A stretch of 31,175 nt of DNA, from positions 1-31,175 of the IMG/VR virus record IMGVR_UViG_3300032087_002392; one strand, written 5' to 3'. Position 1 is the stretch's first letter. Each line of letters opens with the position of its first letter. This DNA is from a virus. A program made the translations under genes and the position numbers. This document shows positions 7,900 through 14,269 of the stretch, piece after piece. The notes below the pieces were generated by a model. That model ran no database searches. It worked only from the letters and a program-made list of their open reading frames with translations, and was not told where the DNA came from.

Positions 7900-8079
7900 A
7901 TGGGTAAAGTAAAACAATGGGCTGAAGATACAGCTGAGAAAAAAGTAGATAATATTATATACAAATTAAAAGATGGTCAAATTGATTTGACAGAAGCTAC
8001 GAGCTTGACAATGAAAGTAGAAAATGTTAATATGTTAGGTATTGATGAGAACAATGTTGAGGAGGTGTTGACACAATAA
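7900..8079 (+). CDS. Small hypothetical protein, first gene after promoter A
   Basis: 59 aa, not recognised. MGKVKQWAEDTAEKKVDNII is a charged helical start, and DGQIDLTEATSLTMK looks like a second helix; there are no membrane or export signals. An AAAGGA ribosome-binding site precedes ATG 7900 at good spacing, and the stop overlaps the next start as TAATG. It is the first gene of the transcription unit driven from 7826, so it is probably made early. It may be a small soluble protein that acts on a host target, but nothing in the sequence shows which. Confidence 0.75.
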   Translation: MGKVKQWAEDTAEKKVDNIIYKLKDGQIDLTEATSLTMKVENVNMLGIDENNVEEVLTQ

Positions 8080-8495
8080 TGACAACTTTTAATGTTTGCT
8101 ACGCTAGAGAATATATTGATCCAGAAAATGAAAGTGAAAATTTTTGGTCTTATGATACCATATACAGAAATGTACCTATTAAGTATCTTAAAAAATTTAC
8201 AGATAAAAAAATGAAAATGAAGATTTTAAAACATTGTGATTGGAACTATAAAGATATGGCTACCAACCATACAAATGTCACTAACATTGAAATCATTATG
8301 GAAAAAGATTATTACACTTCTTACTATGATGTGTTTGGTGATGTTGTTGATGATGAGAAAGATAAAAAAAGAATGTTTAACGATTATGGTCAAAATTGGG
8401 ACAGACAATCTATGAGAAAAGATTTTAATCCTGCTTTTACTAAATCAAAGTTATTACATTATAACAACAAAAAAACTTATGATTGGACACTTTAA
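8079..8495 (+). CDS. Hypothetical protein rich in Asp, Lys and Tyr
   Basis: 138 aa, not recognised. Soluble, with many aromatic and charged residues. The middle has IEIIMEKDYYTSYYDVFG, followed by a very charged DDEKDKKRMFNDYG and a C-terminal basic-aromatic tail. No known motif, membrane helix or signal peptide. It starts in TAATG with the gene upstream and ends in TAATG with the gene downstream, so the three are co-translated. Confidence 0.7.
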   Translation: MTTFNVCYAREYIDPENESENFWSYDTIYRNVPIKYLKKFTDKKMKMKILKHCDWNYKDMATNHTNVTNIEIIMEKDYYTSYYDVFGDVVDDEKDKKRMFNDYGQNWDRQSMRKDFNPAFTKSKLLHYNNKKTYDWTL

Positions 8496-8914
8496 TGAGA
8501 TATCCACACGAAACATTTTATTTTAATCAAAAACCTGTTATTGACAGATTTAAAGATAGAGAAGCCAAAGGTGGTGAATATAGAAAAGTATATTGGGAAA
8601 ATATGCCATTTAAAAAAGGTGATATTGTAAAACACAGACAATACGGATATTGTTTTGTATGGCACATAATGACAAAAGGGCCTTACCAAGGTCAGTTAGA
8701 TTTAGCAACCGTAACACATATGAGAAGAATTGCTAACGGTGGTATTAGAGCTGGTCAAAAGTTAAGAGCAGATATTAACGAAGTTGATCAAATGAATTTT
8801 AAGAATGATGATGAATATACAAAATGGTTTCAATTGAATGTTGAACCATCAGGTTGGGTAGAACCAACAGACGAGTGGATAAAAGCTGGTAAACATAAAA
8901 AAGGAGTTGCCTAA
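8495..8914 (+). CDS. Hypothetical protein, possible small beta-rich domain
   Basis: 139 aa, not recognised. ATG 8495 (TAATG with the gene upstream) is preferred over an in-frame TTG 12 bp earlier. The segment FKKGDIVKHRQYGYCFVWHI, followed by QLDLATVTHMRRIANGG, alternates like short beta strands (KKGD.V..R.YG resembles the opening of small SH3-like barrels), and the tail EPSGWVEPTDEWIKAGKHKKG is polar. That fold reading is inference only. No export signal. It is the third gene of the unit from promoter A. Confidence 0.65.
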   Translation: MRYPHETFYFNQKPVIDRFKDREAKGGEYRKVYWENMPFKKGDIVKHRQYGYCFVWHIMTKGPYQGQLDLATVTHMRRIANGGIRAGQKLRADINEVDQMNFKNDDEYTKWFQLNVEPSGWVEPTDEWIKAGKHKKGVA

Positions 8915-9177
8915 TGAAAACGATTACTATTACAGTAAAGAAGAAAACATTAGCACAGGTTTATAATCAAGTAAAAATGTGTGAAGACCTTGGTTTTCCT
9001 AGTTTTTGTAAAGGCGAACCTATTAACGACTTGATGAAAGAAATTAAGAGAGATATTAATAAACAAAAGAAAGCAGATAAAGATTTAGGCTGGAGAGAAT
9101 TTTTTGATTTCTGGCCATTATCAATAGTAACACCAGCAATGTTATTATTATTACTATACGGAGCAATGACACAATGA
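8914..9177 (+). CDS. Small protein with C-terminal membrane helix
   Basis: 87 aa. The first 65 residues are polar and basic (MKTITITVKKKTLAQVYNQV, then many Lys); residues about 68-84 (FWPLSIVTPAMLLLLLYGA) form one hydrophobic helix at the very end. This tail-anchored layout would place the basic domain in the cytoplasm against the inner membrane. It starts as TAATG with the previous gene after AAGGAG and overlaps the DUF3310 gene by 4 bp. No family recognised. Confidence 0.7.
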   Translation: MKTITITVKKKTLAQVYNQVKMCEDLGFPSFCKGEPINDLMKEIKRDINKQKKADKDLGWREFFDFWPLSIVTPAMLLLLLYGAMTQ

Positions 9178-9452
9178 AATATAATGAAGATAAAATAATT
9201 AAAGAAATATCAGACTATGTATCTGGTACATATACAGAGCATTATAGTACAACTAAAGACGGTTTTCAAGTACAAGATATGTTGAGACATTTAGGTATTG
9301 ACAAGGATTTTTGTCAAGCCAATGCTATCAAATATCTTGCTAGATATGGTAAAAAGAATGGTAAGAACAGAAAAGACTTGCTTAAAGCAATACACTATGT
9401 TATACTATTAATGTCAAGTGAAGATAACAATAAGGAGGAAAATGGCAGTTGA
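9174..9452 (+). CDS. DUF3310 family phage protein
   Basis: 92 aa. The block FQVQDMLRHLGIDKDFCQANAIKYLARYGKKNGKNRKDLLKAIHYV, seen across about residues 44-78, matches DUF3310: a helix, a Cys-x-A/G-N-A-I-K-Y-L-x-R core and a K-A-x-x-Y-I/V end. DUF3310 occurs in many phages, often near nucleotide-metabolism genes (T7 gp1.7, a nucleotide kinase, carries a related domain), but most short members have no assigned activity. Its tail overlaps the next gene by 11 bp, and AAGGAGG inside that tail is the next gene's ribosome-binding site. Confidence 0.8.
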   Translation: MKYNEDKIIKEISDYVSGTYTEHYSTTKDGFQVQDMLRHLGIDKDFCQANAIKYLARYGKKNGKNRKDLLKAIHYVILLMSSEDNNKEENGS

Positions 9453-9876
9453 TACAGATATATTCTTTAATAAAGATGATGTAAATAAAAATCTATACAG
9501 AAAGAAAACTTATTATACTCTGGTTGTAGAGCAAGAAGTTTTAGCTAATAACAAAGATGAGGCTGATAAAAAATTTACAGAGTGTGGTATAGATCACTCA
9601 AAAGTTAACCACGATATAACTGAAACAAAAGATGGTGTTGAGACTTATATGGTAGACGCCAACTATTCAGATTCAGATACTACAAAATATATGGGTAGAA
9701 TTGTGTATGATACAGATACGTATAACCAAACTTTAGAAGAGGCTCAGGAAAATGGTGATGTTACCATAGATTCATATGAACCAGAAAAAGAAGTAATGAC
9801 AACTAAAGAAGAAGACGCTAACGCTGATGTTGTTAGAGATAAAGATGGTAATGTTCAATCGGAGGTAACACAATAA
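9442..9876 (+). CDS. Acidic hypothetical protein
   Basis: 144 aa, strongly acidic (Asp, Glu, Thr rich), with no Cys cluster beyond one Cys and no membrane helix. ATG 9442 is fixed by TAAGGAGGAAA just upstream. An N-terminal part with TYYTLVVEQEVLANNKDEAD may be a beta strand and helix pair; the rest (DTDTYNQTLEEAQENGDVTI, PEKEVMTTKEED) looks flexible and highly charged. Such acidity is common in phage proteins that mimic DNA, but there is no direct evidence for that here. Ends as TAATG with the next gene. Confidence 0.65.
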   Translation: MAVDTDIFFNKDDVNKNLYRKKTYYTLVVEQEVLANNKDEADKKFTECGIDHSKVNHDITETKDGVETYMVDANYSDSDTTKYMGRIVYDTDTYNQTLEEAQENGDVTIDSYEPEKEVMTTKEEDANADVVRDKDGNVQSEVTQ

Positions 9877-10022
9877 TGGATATGTTTTTTCTAATGATGA
9901 TGATATTGATTTTAGGTTGGTTAGTTTACTTATTGTATTTAACTAATGACGCTAAAAAAATATGTGATAGAATGTTAGATAGATTTAAAAAAATGAAAAA
10001 AGATTTAAAGGACTATGAATAA
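9876..10022 (+). CDS. Short single-pass membrane protein
   Basis: 48 aa. Residues 3-23 (MFFLMMMILILGWLVYLLYL) are one hydrophobic helix directly after the start; the remainder is a basic amphipathic helix (KKICDRMLDRFKKMKKDLKDYE). ATG 9876 overlaps the previous stop (TAATG) and follows GGAGG at 9861-9865. It overlaps the next gene by 8 bp. Its size and N-terminal anchor fit a small inner-membrane effector, but it has no recognised family. Confidence 0.65.
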   Translation: MDMFFLMMMILILGWLVYLLYLTNDAKKICDRMLDRFKKMKKDLKDYE

Positions 10023-10263
10023 TAAACCTAATGAGTGGGAACAAGGCGTGATAGATGGCGCTGTAGAGTATTCTATTATGGAGTGGAGATCACTTGATAG
10101 AAGTACAAAGACAATTGTAAAAACTTATAAAGAGGCTAAAGAATTGTTTAAAAAAACTATTAAGAAACATAGACAGACCTTGGCCTACGCTATTAATAAA
10201 GATGGTAGATATGCTAATCTTAATCATTTACCAGAATTTAAGAAGGAGCTAGCTGATGAGTAA
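10015..10263 (+). CDS. Small basic hypothetical protein
   Basis: 82 aa, not recognised, predicted mostly helical and Lys-rich in the middle (TYKEAKELFKKTIKKHRQTLAYAINK). It starts with NEWEQGVIDGAVEYSIMEW, which has an acidic-aromatic face. It overlaps the membrane protein upstream by 8 bp and the gene downstream by 8 bp, so it is certainly part of the same unit. Confidence 0.65.
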   Translation: MNNKPNEWEQGVIDGAVEYSIMEWRSLDRSTKTIVKTYKEAKELFKKTIKKHRQTLAYAINKDGRYANLNHLPEFKKELADE

Positions 10264-10471
10264 TCAAAGACCAGGTAAAGTAGTAAGAGCTGCCGATCCA
10301 ACAATGAAAGATATGACAACTCTAAAGTTTTTTAAAAATGCTCAAAAATTATTAGAACAAGAGGGTAAAACAGATGAGGCGTTTTATTTTGAACAGATGG
10401 TAGATTGGTTATCTAGTGGCCACCAATTACCTACCACGGAAGAACAAACAATAAAGGCACTAGGAATATAG
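10256..10471 (+). CDS. Small hypothetical protein
   Basis: 71 aa, not recognised. Two probable helices, TLKFFKNAQKLLEQEGKTDEAFYF and a shorter one around MVDWLSSG, follow a basic N-terminus (SNQRPGKVVRAA). AGGAG lies 7-8 bp upstream of ATG 10256. The helix-turn-helix spacing is not that of a classic DNA-binding motif. Confidence 0.6.
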   Translation: MSNQRPGKVVRAADPTMKDMTTLKFFKNAQKLLEQEGKTDEAFYFEQMVDWLSSGHQLPTTEEQTIKALGI

Positions 10472-10478
10472 GAGGACT

Positions 10479-10685
10479 ATGATAACAGAAATAACAATGG
10501 TTGATACGTTAAATTTGGCGATTGATCAATTAGATAAAGGTTTGACCATAGATTGTAAAAAGACCTTGGTTGACCAAAGAGACAAATTACAAAACGAGAT
10601 AGACTCGTTTGATAAATGGGCTGAGACTCAATCAGATATTGATACATCAATACAACTAGAGATTGATAGTGAGGCAGGAAAGTAG
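10479..10685 (+). CDS. Small acidic coiled-coil-like protein, last gene of unit A
   Basis: 68 aa, not recognised. TLNLAIDQLDKGLTIDCKKTLVDQRDKLQNEI has a heptad-like spacing of Leu/Ile and could form a short coiled coil. It starts 7 bp after the gene upstream, with AGGAGG in front of ATG 10479. It is the last gene before promoter module B; no further gene is credible between 10686 and 10846. Confidence 0.6.
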   Translation: MITEITMVDTLNLAIDQLDKGLTIDCKKTLVDQRDKLQNEIDSFDKWAETQSDIDTSIQLEIDSEAGK

Positions 10686-10707
10686 ATGATGTACTACTCA
10701 CATAAGC

Positions 10708-10813
10708 TAAGAATCACCAATCCTGGCGTGTCCAGGTGTGTTCCAGGTGTAGAAAATCAAGTAAAATCAATACTTTTTACAGGCTTGACAATTGGAACGA
10801 TTTGTTATATACT
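10708..10813 (+). promoter_or_regulatory. Promoter module B: paired AATCA elements, hairpin, sigma70-type promoter
   Basis: -35 TTGACA (10785-10790), 17-bp spacer, -10 TATACT (10808-10813). Upstream, TAAGAATCACC (10708-10718) and GTAAAATCAA (10761-10770) have their AATCA cores 53 bp apart; an extra AAAATCAA copy sits at 10753-10760. Between them is a hairpin CCTGG/CCAGG with a 5-nt loop (10722-10736), followed by a direct repeat TCCAGGTGT (10731 and 10741). The hairpin has no U-tract, so it may be a processing or pause signal rather than a terminator. This module covers the gene-free gap 10686-10846. Confidence 0.78.
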
Positions 10814-10846
10814 AATATCATTAACTTAACAGAGAGAGGAATACAT

Positions 10847-11197
10847 ATGTTTTATACAAAAGAAATGCTACACAAAGAGTTTAAGATGGTCACAGAAAAA
10901 GACCAAAGTAAAAAGAAAGAAACATTTACTAACAGAGTTGAATATTTAAAAACTCTTAAAGAAGATATGATTAAAGCTCCAAAGAACTTTAGTAATCTTA
11001 ATTTAACAACAGATAATCTACAAAATTTAATTGATGATTGGTCTGCTCCAAAACCACTTGACGCTTTTTACAAAAGAATATTTGGTATGACTTATGCTGA
11101 GAAGAAAGCACAAGAAGAACTAGAATACGTTATATATGAAAATGGTGAGAAAAAAGAAGTTAGAAAATCTAAAAAAGAAACACAATCAGTACATTAA
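10847..11197 (+). CDS. Hypothetical protein, first gene after promoter B
   Basis: 116 aa, not recognised. Lys-rich and helical, soluble. Blocks FTNRVEYLKTLKEDMIKAPKNF and DAFYKRIFGMTYAEKKAQEEL alternate charged and hydrophobic residues. AGAGAGAGGA precedes ATG 10847, about 27 nt after the predicted transcription start; the same ACAGAGAG leader motif precedes the gene at 16702. Its last 62 bp overlap the next gene in another frame. Confidence 0.65.
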   Translation: MFYTKEMLHKEFKMVTEKDQSKKKETFTNRVEYLKTLKEDMIKAPKNFSNLNLTTDNLQNLIDDWSAPKPLDAFYKRIFGMTYAEKKAQEELEYVIYENGEKKEVRKSKKETQSVH

Positions 11198-11441
11198 ATC
11201 TTTAGGTGTCAACATTGATGTTGATACTGGTGAGATTGTGTCTTCGTTTGAGGGTTATGATTTTCCAGATTTATCGTGTAGGCCAAGTTTACCTACAAGT
11301 GATAATATAGCAGGTGTTGGTTTGAAAAAACAATATGCTACACAGGTGCCTGCTGGTAAAACAATAAGTGTGGCTTACAATAAGGGTCCTTATATGATTG
11401 TTGATGATAAGGATTTTAAAACTATGGGAAGGAAAATATAG
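11136..11441 (+). CDS. Hypothetical protein with long 5' overlap
   Basis: 101 aa, not recognised. The first 20 residues (ATG 11136; ATG 11142 and GTG 11145 are also in frame) are very basic and lie in the overlap. The distinctive part begins at SLGVNIDVDTGEIVSSFEGY and continues with Pro/Gly-rich PDLSCRPSLPTSDNIAGVG and a beta-like end. There is no later ATG before codon 87, so translation must start within the overlap. A 62-bp overlap is longer than elsewhere in the window; either the two frames are both used, or the upstream stop is a recent change. Confidence 0.55.
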   Translation: MKMVRKKKLENLKKKHNQYIKSLGVNIDVDTGEIVSSFEGYDFPDLSCRPSLPTSDNIAGVGLKKQYATQVPAGKTISVAYNKGPYMIVDDKDFKTMGRKI

Positions 11442-11442
11442 T

Positions 11443-11682
11443 ATGAAAACTATGATGATGATAACCATTGCTGTTTTAATGACAATGACAATGGCTAAGA
11501 GTGATGAGACAAAGACTATAACTCCTAAAGAGTTTGCTACAGCAATTGCTGAAACACCAAAAAAAGTTGGTAACCATTTAAAAAATGAATGGGAAGAAAC
11601 TAAAGAGTTTCAAAAAGCTGGTTGGGCTGAAATGAAAACTAAATGGCCTTGGAACAAAATCTTTAAAAGTGAGACTCAATAA
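11443..11682 (+). CDS. Small exported protein
   Basis: 79 aa with a Sec-type signal peptide: a Lys-containing start, MMMITIAVLMTMTM, then AKSDE as a plausible cleavage region near residues 18-20. The mature part is helical, with TPKEFATAIAETPKKVGNHL and a Trp-rich KAGWAEMKTKWPWNKIF tail. GGGAAGGA lies before ATG 11443. First of a set of envelope-directed genes running to 13482. Function unknown; periplasmic or membrane-associated location is inferred. Confidence 0.7.
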   Translation: MKTMMMITIAVLMTMTMAKSDETKTITPKEFATAIAETPKKVGNHLKNEWEETKEFQKAGWAEMKTKWPWNKIFKSETQ

Positions 11683-11888
11683 TGGCTGCTGATTTTGTTT
11701 GTACTAGTGCTAATGACGGTACACATTTATTCAGACCTGTTTCTGCCAGAGGACATACTTTCTGGCAAGAACAAAACTTTAATAAATTTGTAATTGATAA
11801 TAATGAAGAATACTATATTGTAAAAAGTGTAGATAGTGAGAAAATTTGTGATGAAATTAGAAAAAATAATTTGGATTTTACTAGTTAG
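11682..11888 (+). CDS. Small hypothetical protein
   Basis: 68 aa, not recognised, no export signal. It starts as TAATG with the exported-protein gene and ends 38 bp inside the surface-antigen lipoprotein gene. It contains FVCTSANDGTHLFRPVSARG and a helical EEYYIVKSVDSEKICDEI. The single soluble protein among envelope genes could act on the cytoplasmic side of the same process. Confidence 0.6.
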   Translation: MAADFVCTSANDGTHLFRPVSARGHTFWQEQNFNKFVIDNNEEYYIVKSVDSEKICDEIRKNNLDFTS

Positions 11889-12336
11889 TTTGTTATTAAC
11901 AAATTGTGCTATGAATAGATCAAATGTAGGTGCCGGTTTAGGTGCTACCACAACAACAGGTGCTTGTGTATCAATGGGTGTGGATAATCCTTACGCTATT
12001 GCTGGTTGTGCTGTTGTTGGTGCCTTTAAGGGTGCTGATCTTATGTATAATTCAGATTATGATGTACACAATGCTGTCTTTGTAGACCATTTAAATACAA
12101 GTCCTAATGGCTCAAGTTATACAAATTGGTTTAATTCTAAAACTGGCAATTCTGGTATAATTAAAACTTATAGTACATATATTAAAGGGCCTATTAAGTG
12201 TAAAGACTATGACGCTACGGTAGACATATCAAGTAAATGGCCATTAGTTGGTATTGGTGGTGTAAATAGATCAATGGTGTTTGGTACTGCTTGTCAGTTA
12301 CCTGATGGCCAATGGATTGAGGATCCTACAAATTAA
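11851..12336 (+). CDS. Surface-antigen-like lipoprotein (RT0821/17-kDa antigen family type)
   Basis: 161 aa. A lipoprotein signal peptide, KLEKIIWILLVSLLLTNC, ends in a lipobox-type LLTNC with the Cys at residue 19 as lipid site. Then a small-residue, glycine-zipper-like stretch (VGAGLGATTTTGACVSMG, then AIAGCAVVGAFKGAD). The C-terminal domain shows the pattern of bacterial surface-antigen proteins: FVDHLNTSPNGSSYTNWFN, TGNSGIIKTYSTY, the Cys of IKCKDYDATV, and GTACQLPDGQWIE. This family is common in alphaproteobacteria, where members are outer-membrane lipoproteins. ATG 11851 is chosen because it begins the signal peptide. A phage copy probably alters the infected cell's surface; that is inference. 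Confidence 0.72.
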   Translation: MKLEKIIWILLVSLLLTNCAMNRSNVGAGLGATTTTGACVSMGVDNPYAIAGCAVVGAFKGADLMYNSDYDVHNAVFVDHLNTSPNGSSYTNWFNSKTGNSGIIKTYSTYIKGPIKCKDYDATVDISSKWPLVGIGGVNRSMVFGTACQLPDGQWIEDPTN

Positions 12337-12713
12337 TGAGAAAAATATTTTATTTTATTACAACAGCTTTTTGGATTTTCATATTAATGGCCACATTTGA
12401 AGCAATGGCCGGTGAAAAAATATTACACAGTAAAATTAAATCTATATCACCAGAAAAAACCGATGGTCAATATTGTTTTGTAAAAGTGGTAATTAAACAA
12501 ACGGGTGATGAGATTATTAAAGAGGAAATTTTGGAGTGTGCTGATGGTAAAAAAGGCATTGATACCCCAGGTTATTGGGATTTATTTGCTCAGTTTTATT
12601 ATAGAGACGTAAACGCTACAGAATACTGCCGATATTATAGTCGGGAGGGACACGCTTTTAAAACACCAGGAAAAGTGTGTTTACAAGTAAATGGTGAATG
12701 GGAGGTTAGATGA
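12336..12713 (+). CDS. Exported protein of unknown function
   Basis: 125 aa with a Sec signal: RKIFYFITTAFWIFILMAT, then EAMAG as likely cleavage site near residue 25. The mature part is about 100 residues with four Cys (YCFVKV, LECADG, YCRYYS, KVCLQV), which could form two disulfides in the periplasm. It starts as TAATG with the surface-antigen gene and ends in ATGA with the next small gene. No family recognised. Confidence 0.7.
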   Translation: MRKIFYFITTAFWIFILMATFEAMAGEKILHSKIKSISPEKTDGQYCFVKVVIKQTGDEIIKEEILECADGKKGIDTPGYWDLFAQFYYRDVNATEYCRYYSREGHAFKTPGKVCLQVNGEWEVR

Positions 12714-12856
12714 TTAGAAATATAATCATAATTGCTCTTGTATTAGTAATAATGTATGATGTATCTGCTGAAGAGTCATTATCCTATATTCAAATGGGAC
12801 TTGACTTTTTAAAAGAGATCGTATATAATGTAGAGAGGAGTGTGGAAAAAATATGA
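12710..12856 (+). CDS. Very small exported or membrane protein, contains an internal promoter
   Basis: 48 aa. Residues 2-15 (IRNIIIIALVLVIM) are hydrophobic and followed by YDVSAEE, so it is either a signal peptide with cleavage after VSA or an N-terminal anchor; the remainder is a short amphipathic helix (MGLDFLKEIVYNVERSVEKI). It joins both neighbours by ATGA overlaps and follows GGGAGG (12700-12705), supporting translation. The promoter for the downstream lipoprotein gene lies inside its coding sequence. Confidence 0.65.
   Translation: MIRNIIIIALVLVIMYDVSAEESLSYIQMGLDFLKEIVYNVERSVEKI
12801..12829 (+). promoter_or_regulatory. Sigma70-type promoter inside the 48-codon gene
   Basis: -35 TTGACT (12801-12806), 17-bp spacer, perfect -10 TATAAT (12824-12829). 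Predicted start near 12836, giving a leader of about 17 nt with AGAGAGGAG before ATG 12853. Unlike modules A, B and C it lacks the paired upstream elements. It would allow extra expression of the LPP20-like lipoprotein and glutaredoxin. Confidence 0.7.
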
Positions 12857-13482
12857 AAAACTACATAAAAGTAATAGGTATATTATTGGCTGGTTTGTTA
12901 GTAGCAAACTGTTCTAGTACAACCTATAATATGAAGTCAGAAAAAGGCAAGGTATTGAATAAAGTACCTGCTTGGTATATGAATGACTTTAAAGTAAAGA
13001 AAGCGTGTGGTACTACAAAGTTTGGTAAAAACAAAAACAAAGAGTGTATCTTTGGTGTTGGTACTGCCGTGTCGCCTGATTTACAATTAGCAATCGAAAA
13101 AGGTATGATGATTGCCAAGGCTGATTTAGCTGATATTGTAAAAGGTGAAATGAACAAACAATCTAAACAATACATAACTGAAATTGGTAAGACTAACTCA
13201 TTGTCTGTTGTATCAGATGTTGAGGTAACTTTAATCAATATAATATCTAAAACACAAGTTAGAGGTTATGAGACGTGGCAAAAAGATGTCACTATAACTA
13301 AAAACGGATATTATAGAGTTTGGATTGGCTTAAGATTGCCAATGGGTGAGTATAATAGAATGTATAATTATACCATTGAGCAAGCATTAGACTCTTTCAA
13401 GTTAAAAGAAAAGTCTGATATTGCTTATAAACAACTATTGGAAAATACAGGTAATACAAATGAAAATAACAATTTACAGTAA
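12853..13482 (+). CDS. LPP20-like lipoprotein
   Basis: 209 aa. The signal peptide KNYIKVIGILLAGLLVANC ends in a lipobox-type LVANC with Cys19. The mature N-terminus has VPAWYMNDF, then CIFGVGTAVSPDLQLAIEKG and MIAKADLADIVKGEMN: the pattern of LPP20-type lipoproteins (a P-x-W opening, a G-x-G-x-A turn, and a long helix of the form A...A...A...LA). Many bacterial members sit in the outer membrane. The C-terminal part, YYRVWIGLRLPMGEYNR, is a beta-strand region followed by a helix. It is served by its own promoter at 12801 as well as read-through. A role in remodelling the host envelope or blocking superinfection is possible but not shown. Confidence 0.72.
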   Translation: MKNYIKVIGILLAGLLVANCSSTTYNMKSEKGKVLNKVPAWYMNDFKVKKACGTTKFGKNKNKECIFGVGTAVSPDLQLAIEKGMMIAKADLADIVKGEMNKQSKQYITEIGKTNSLSVVSDVEVTLINIISKTQVRGYETWQKDVTITKNGYYRVWIGLRLPMGEYNRMYNYTIEQALDSFKLKEKSDIAYKQLLENTGNTNENNNLQ

Positions 13483-13732
13483 GAATAATTGTATATACTG
13501 CTCCAAGGCCAAGACCTTGGTAAAAAACCTTGGCCTAGAGTATGAGGAAAAGTCATTAGAAAAAGACTTTGGCTCTGACCCTAGTAAGATGTTAGAAGAC
13601 ATTGGTAAAAATGTTAGAGCTATGCCTCAAATTAAAATTGATGATGAGTTAATTGGTGGTTATAATCAATTAATTGAATACTTTGAGAAACAAGGTAAAG
13701 TTAATTTTAAGGGTGAGATCATAGGTGAGTGA
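13460..13732 (+). CDS. grx: Glutaredoxin
   Basis: 90 aa. ITIYSKNNCIYCSKAKTLV carries the redox-active C11-x-x-C14, RAMPQIKIDDELIGGYNQL carries the cis-Pro loop and the GG of the glutathione site. Glutaredoxins in T4-like phages are thought to supply electrons to ribonucleotide reductase and other enzymes. Tyr precedes Cys14 (CIYC), a variation of the common CPYC. ATG 13460 is the real start; in-frame upstream codons lie in the overlap with the lipoprotein gene (23 bp). The next gene starts at GTG inside its last codons. An 8-bp inverted repeat (AGGCCAAG at 13506, CTTGGCCT at 13529) lies just after the active-site codons. Confidence 0.92.
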   Translation: MKITIYSKNNCIYCSKAKTLVKNLGLEYEEKSLEKDFGSDPSKMLEDIGKNVRAMPQIKIDDELIGGYNQLIEYFEKQGKVNFKGEIIGE

Positions 13733-14216
13733 CGATAAAATAATACCATTTCCTAAAAATCGTATTGTTAATCAAAGAAGTAGAGAACTTGATGAACAAA
13801 GGCGAAAGATGAGTAGTAAAGCTGCCAAAGAAATAGAAAAACAACAAACAAAACAATTTGTTGAAACTTCGGTAGATGATATGAGTATGAATTTATTAAA
13901 ACAATTTTATGATATGGCTGTCAAAACTGATAAACATAGTTTTACAAAAGACTTGGCTTTGTTAGTTGATATAATGAGAGGTTTATTATACAGAGACTTT
14001 AATATGAATCACCCAGCACAGAAATTATCAGACAAAATGGTAAAGTTAAAAGTAAATAGAGACGGAACTCAATCGGCACAAATAGATTATTCAACCGTCA
14101 CAGATACAAAATCTAAAAATGGCAAACCATTAAGTAAAGATTTTAAAGAAGAACTAAAAGATTTAAACGAAACTGGTATTAAATTTGATCCAGATGACGA
14201 TAACGGAATTACATAA
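13725..14216 (+). CDS. Conserved hypothetical phage protein
   Basis: 163 aa starting at GTG 13725, overlapping the glutaredoxin stop by 8 bp. It begins DDKIIPFPKNRIVNQRS, then a basic helix (QRRKMSSKAAKEIEKQQTK), a central hydrophobic helix (FTKDLALLVDIMRGLLYRDF) and an acidic end (DLNETGIKFDPDDDNGI). Soluble; no catalytic motif seen. The layout resembles small conserved proteins in marine T4-like phages, but I do not recognise a named family. Confidence 0.7.
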   Translation: MSDDKIIPFPKNRIVNQRSRELDEQRRKMSSKAAKEIEKQQTKQFVETSVDDMSMNLLKQFYDMAVKTDKHSFTKDLALLVDIMRGLLYRDFNMNHPAQKLSDKMVKLKVNRDGTQSAQIDYSTVTDTKSKNGKPLSKDFKEELKDLNETGIKFDPDDDNGIT

Positions 14217-14269
14217 AGTAATCGCCTTAACAGGTTGTAAAATAGTCCAAAAATAAAAAGGAGAAAATT

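Noticed and set aside
10686-10829. A 47-codon frame (starting MMYYSHK) running through promoter module B
   Set aside because: It would span the hairpin, both regulatory elements and the -35/-10 boxes; the sequence is better explained as regulatory.
13500-13540. Cluster of inverted repeats (AGGCCAAG/CTTGGCCT, CCAAGG/CCTTGG) in the glutaredoxin gene
   Set aside because: Explained by codons for KAKTLVKNLGL; no regulatory position, although an mRNA hairpin could form.
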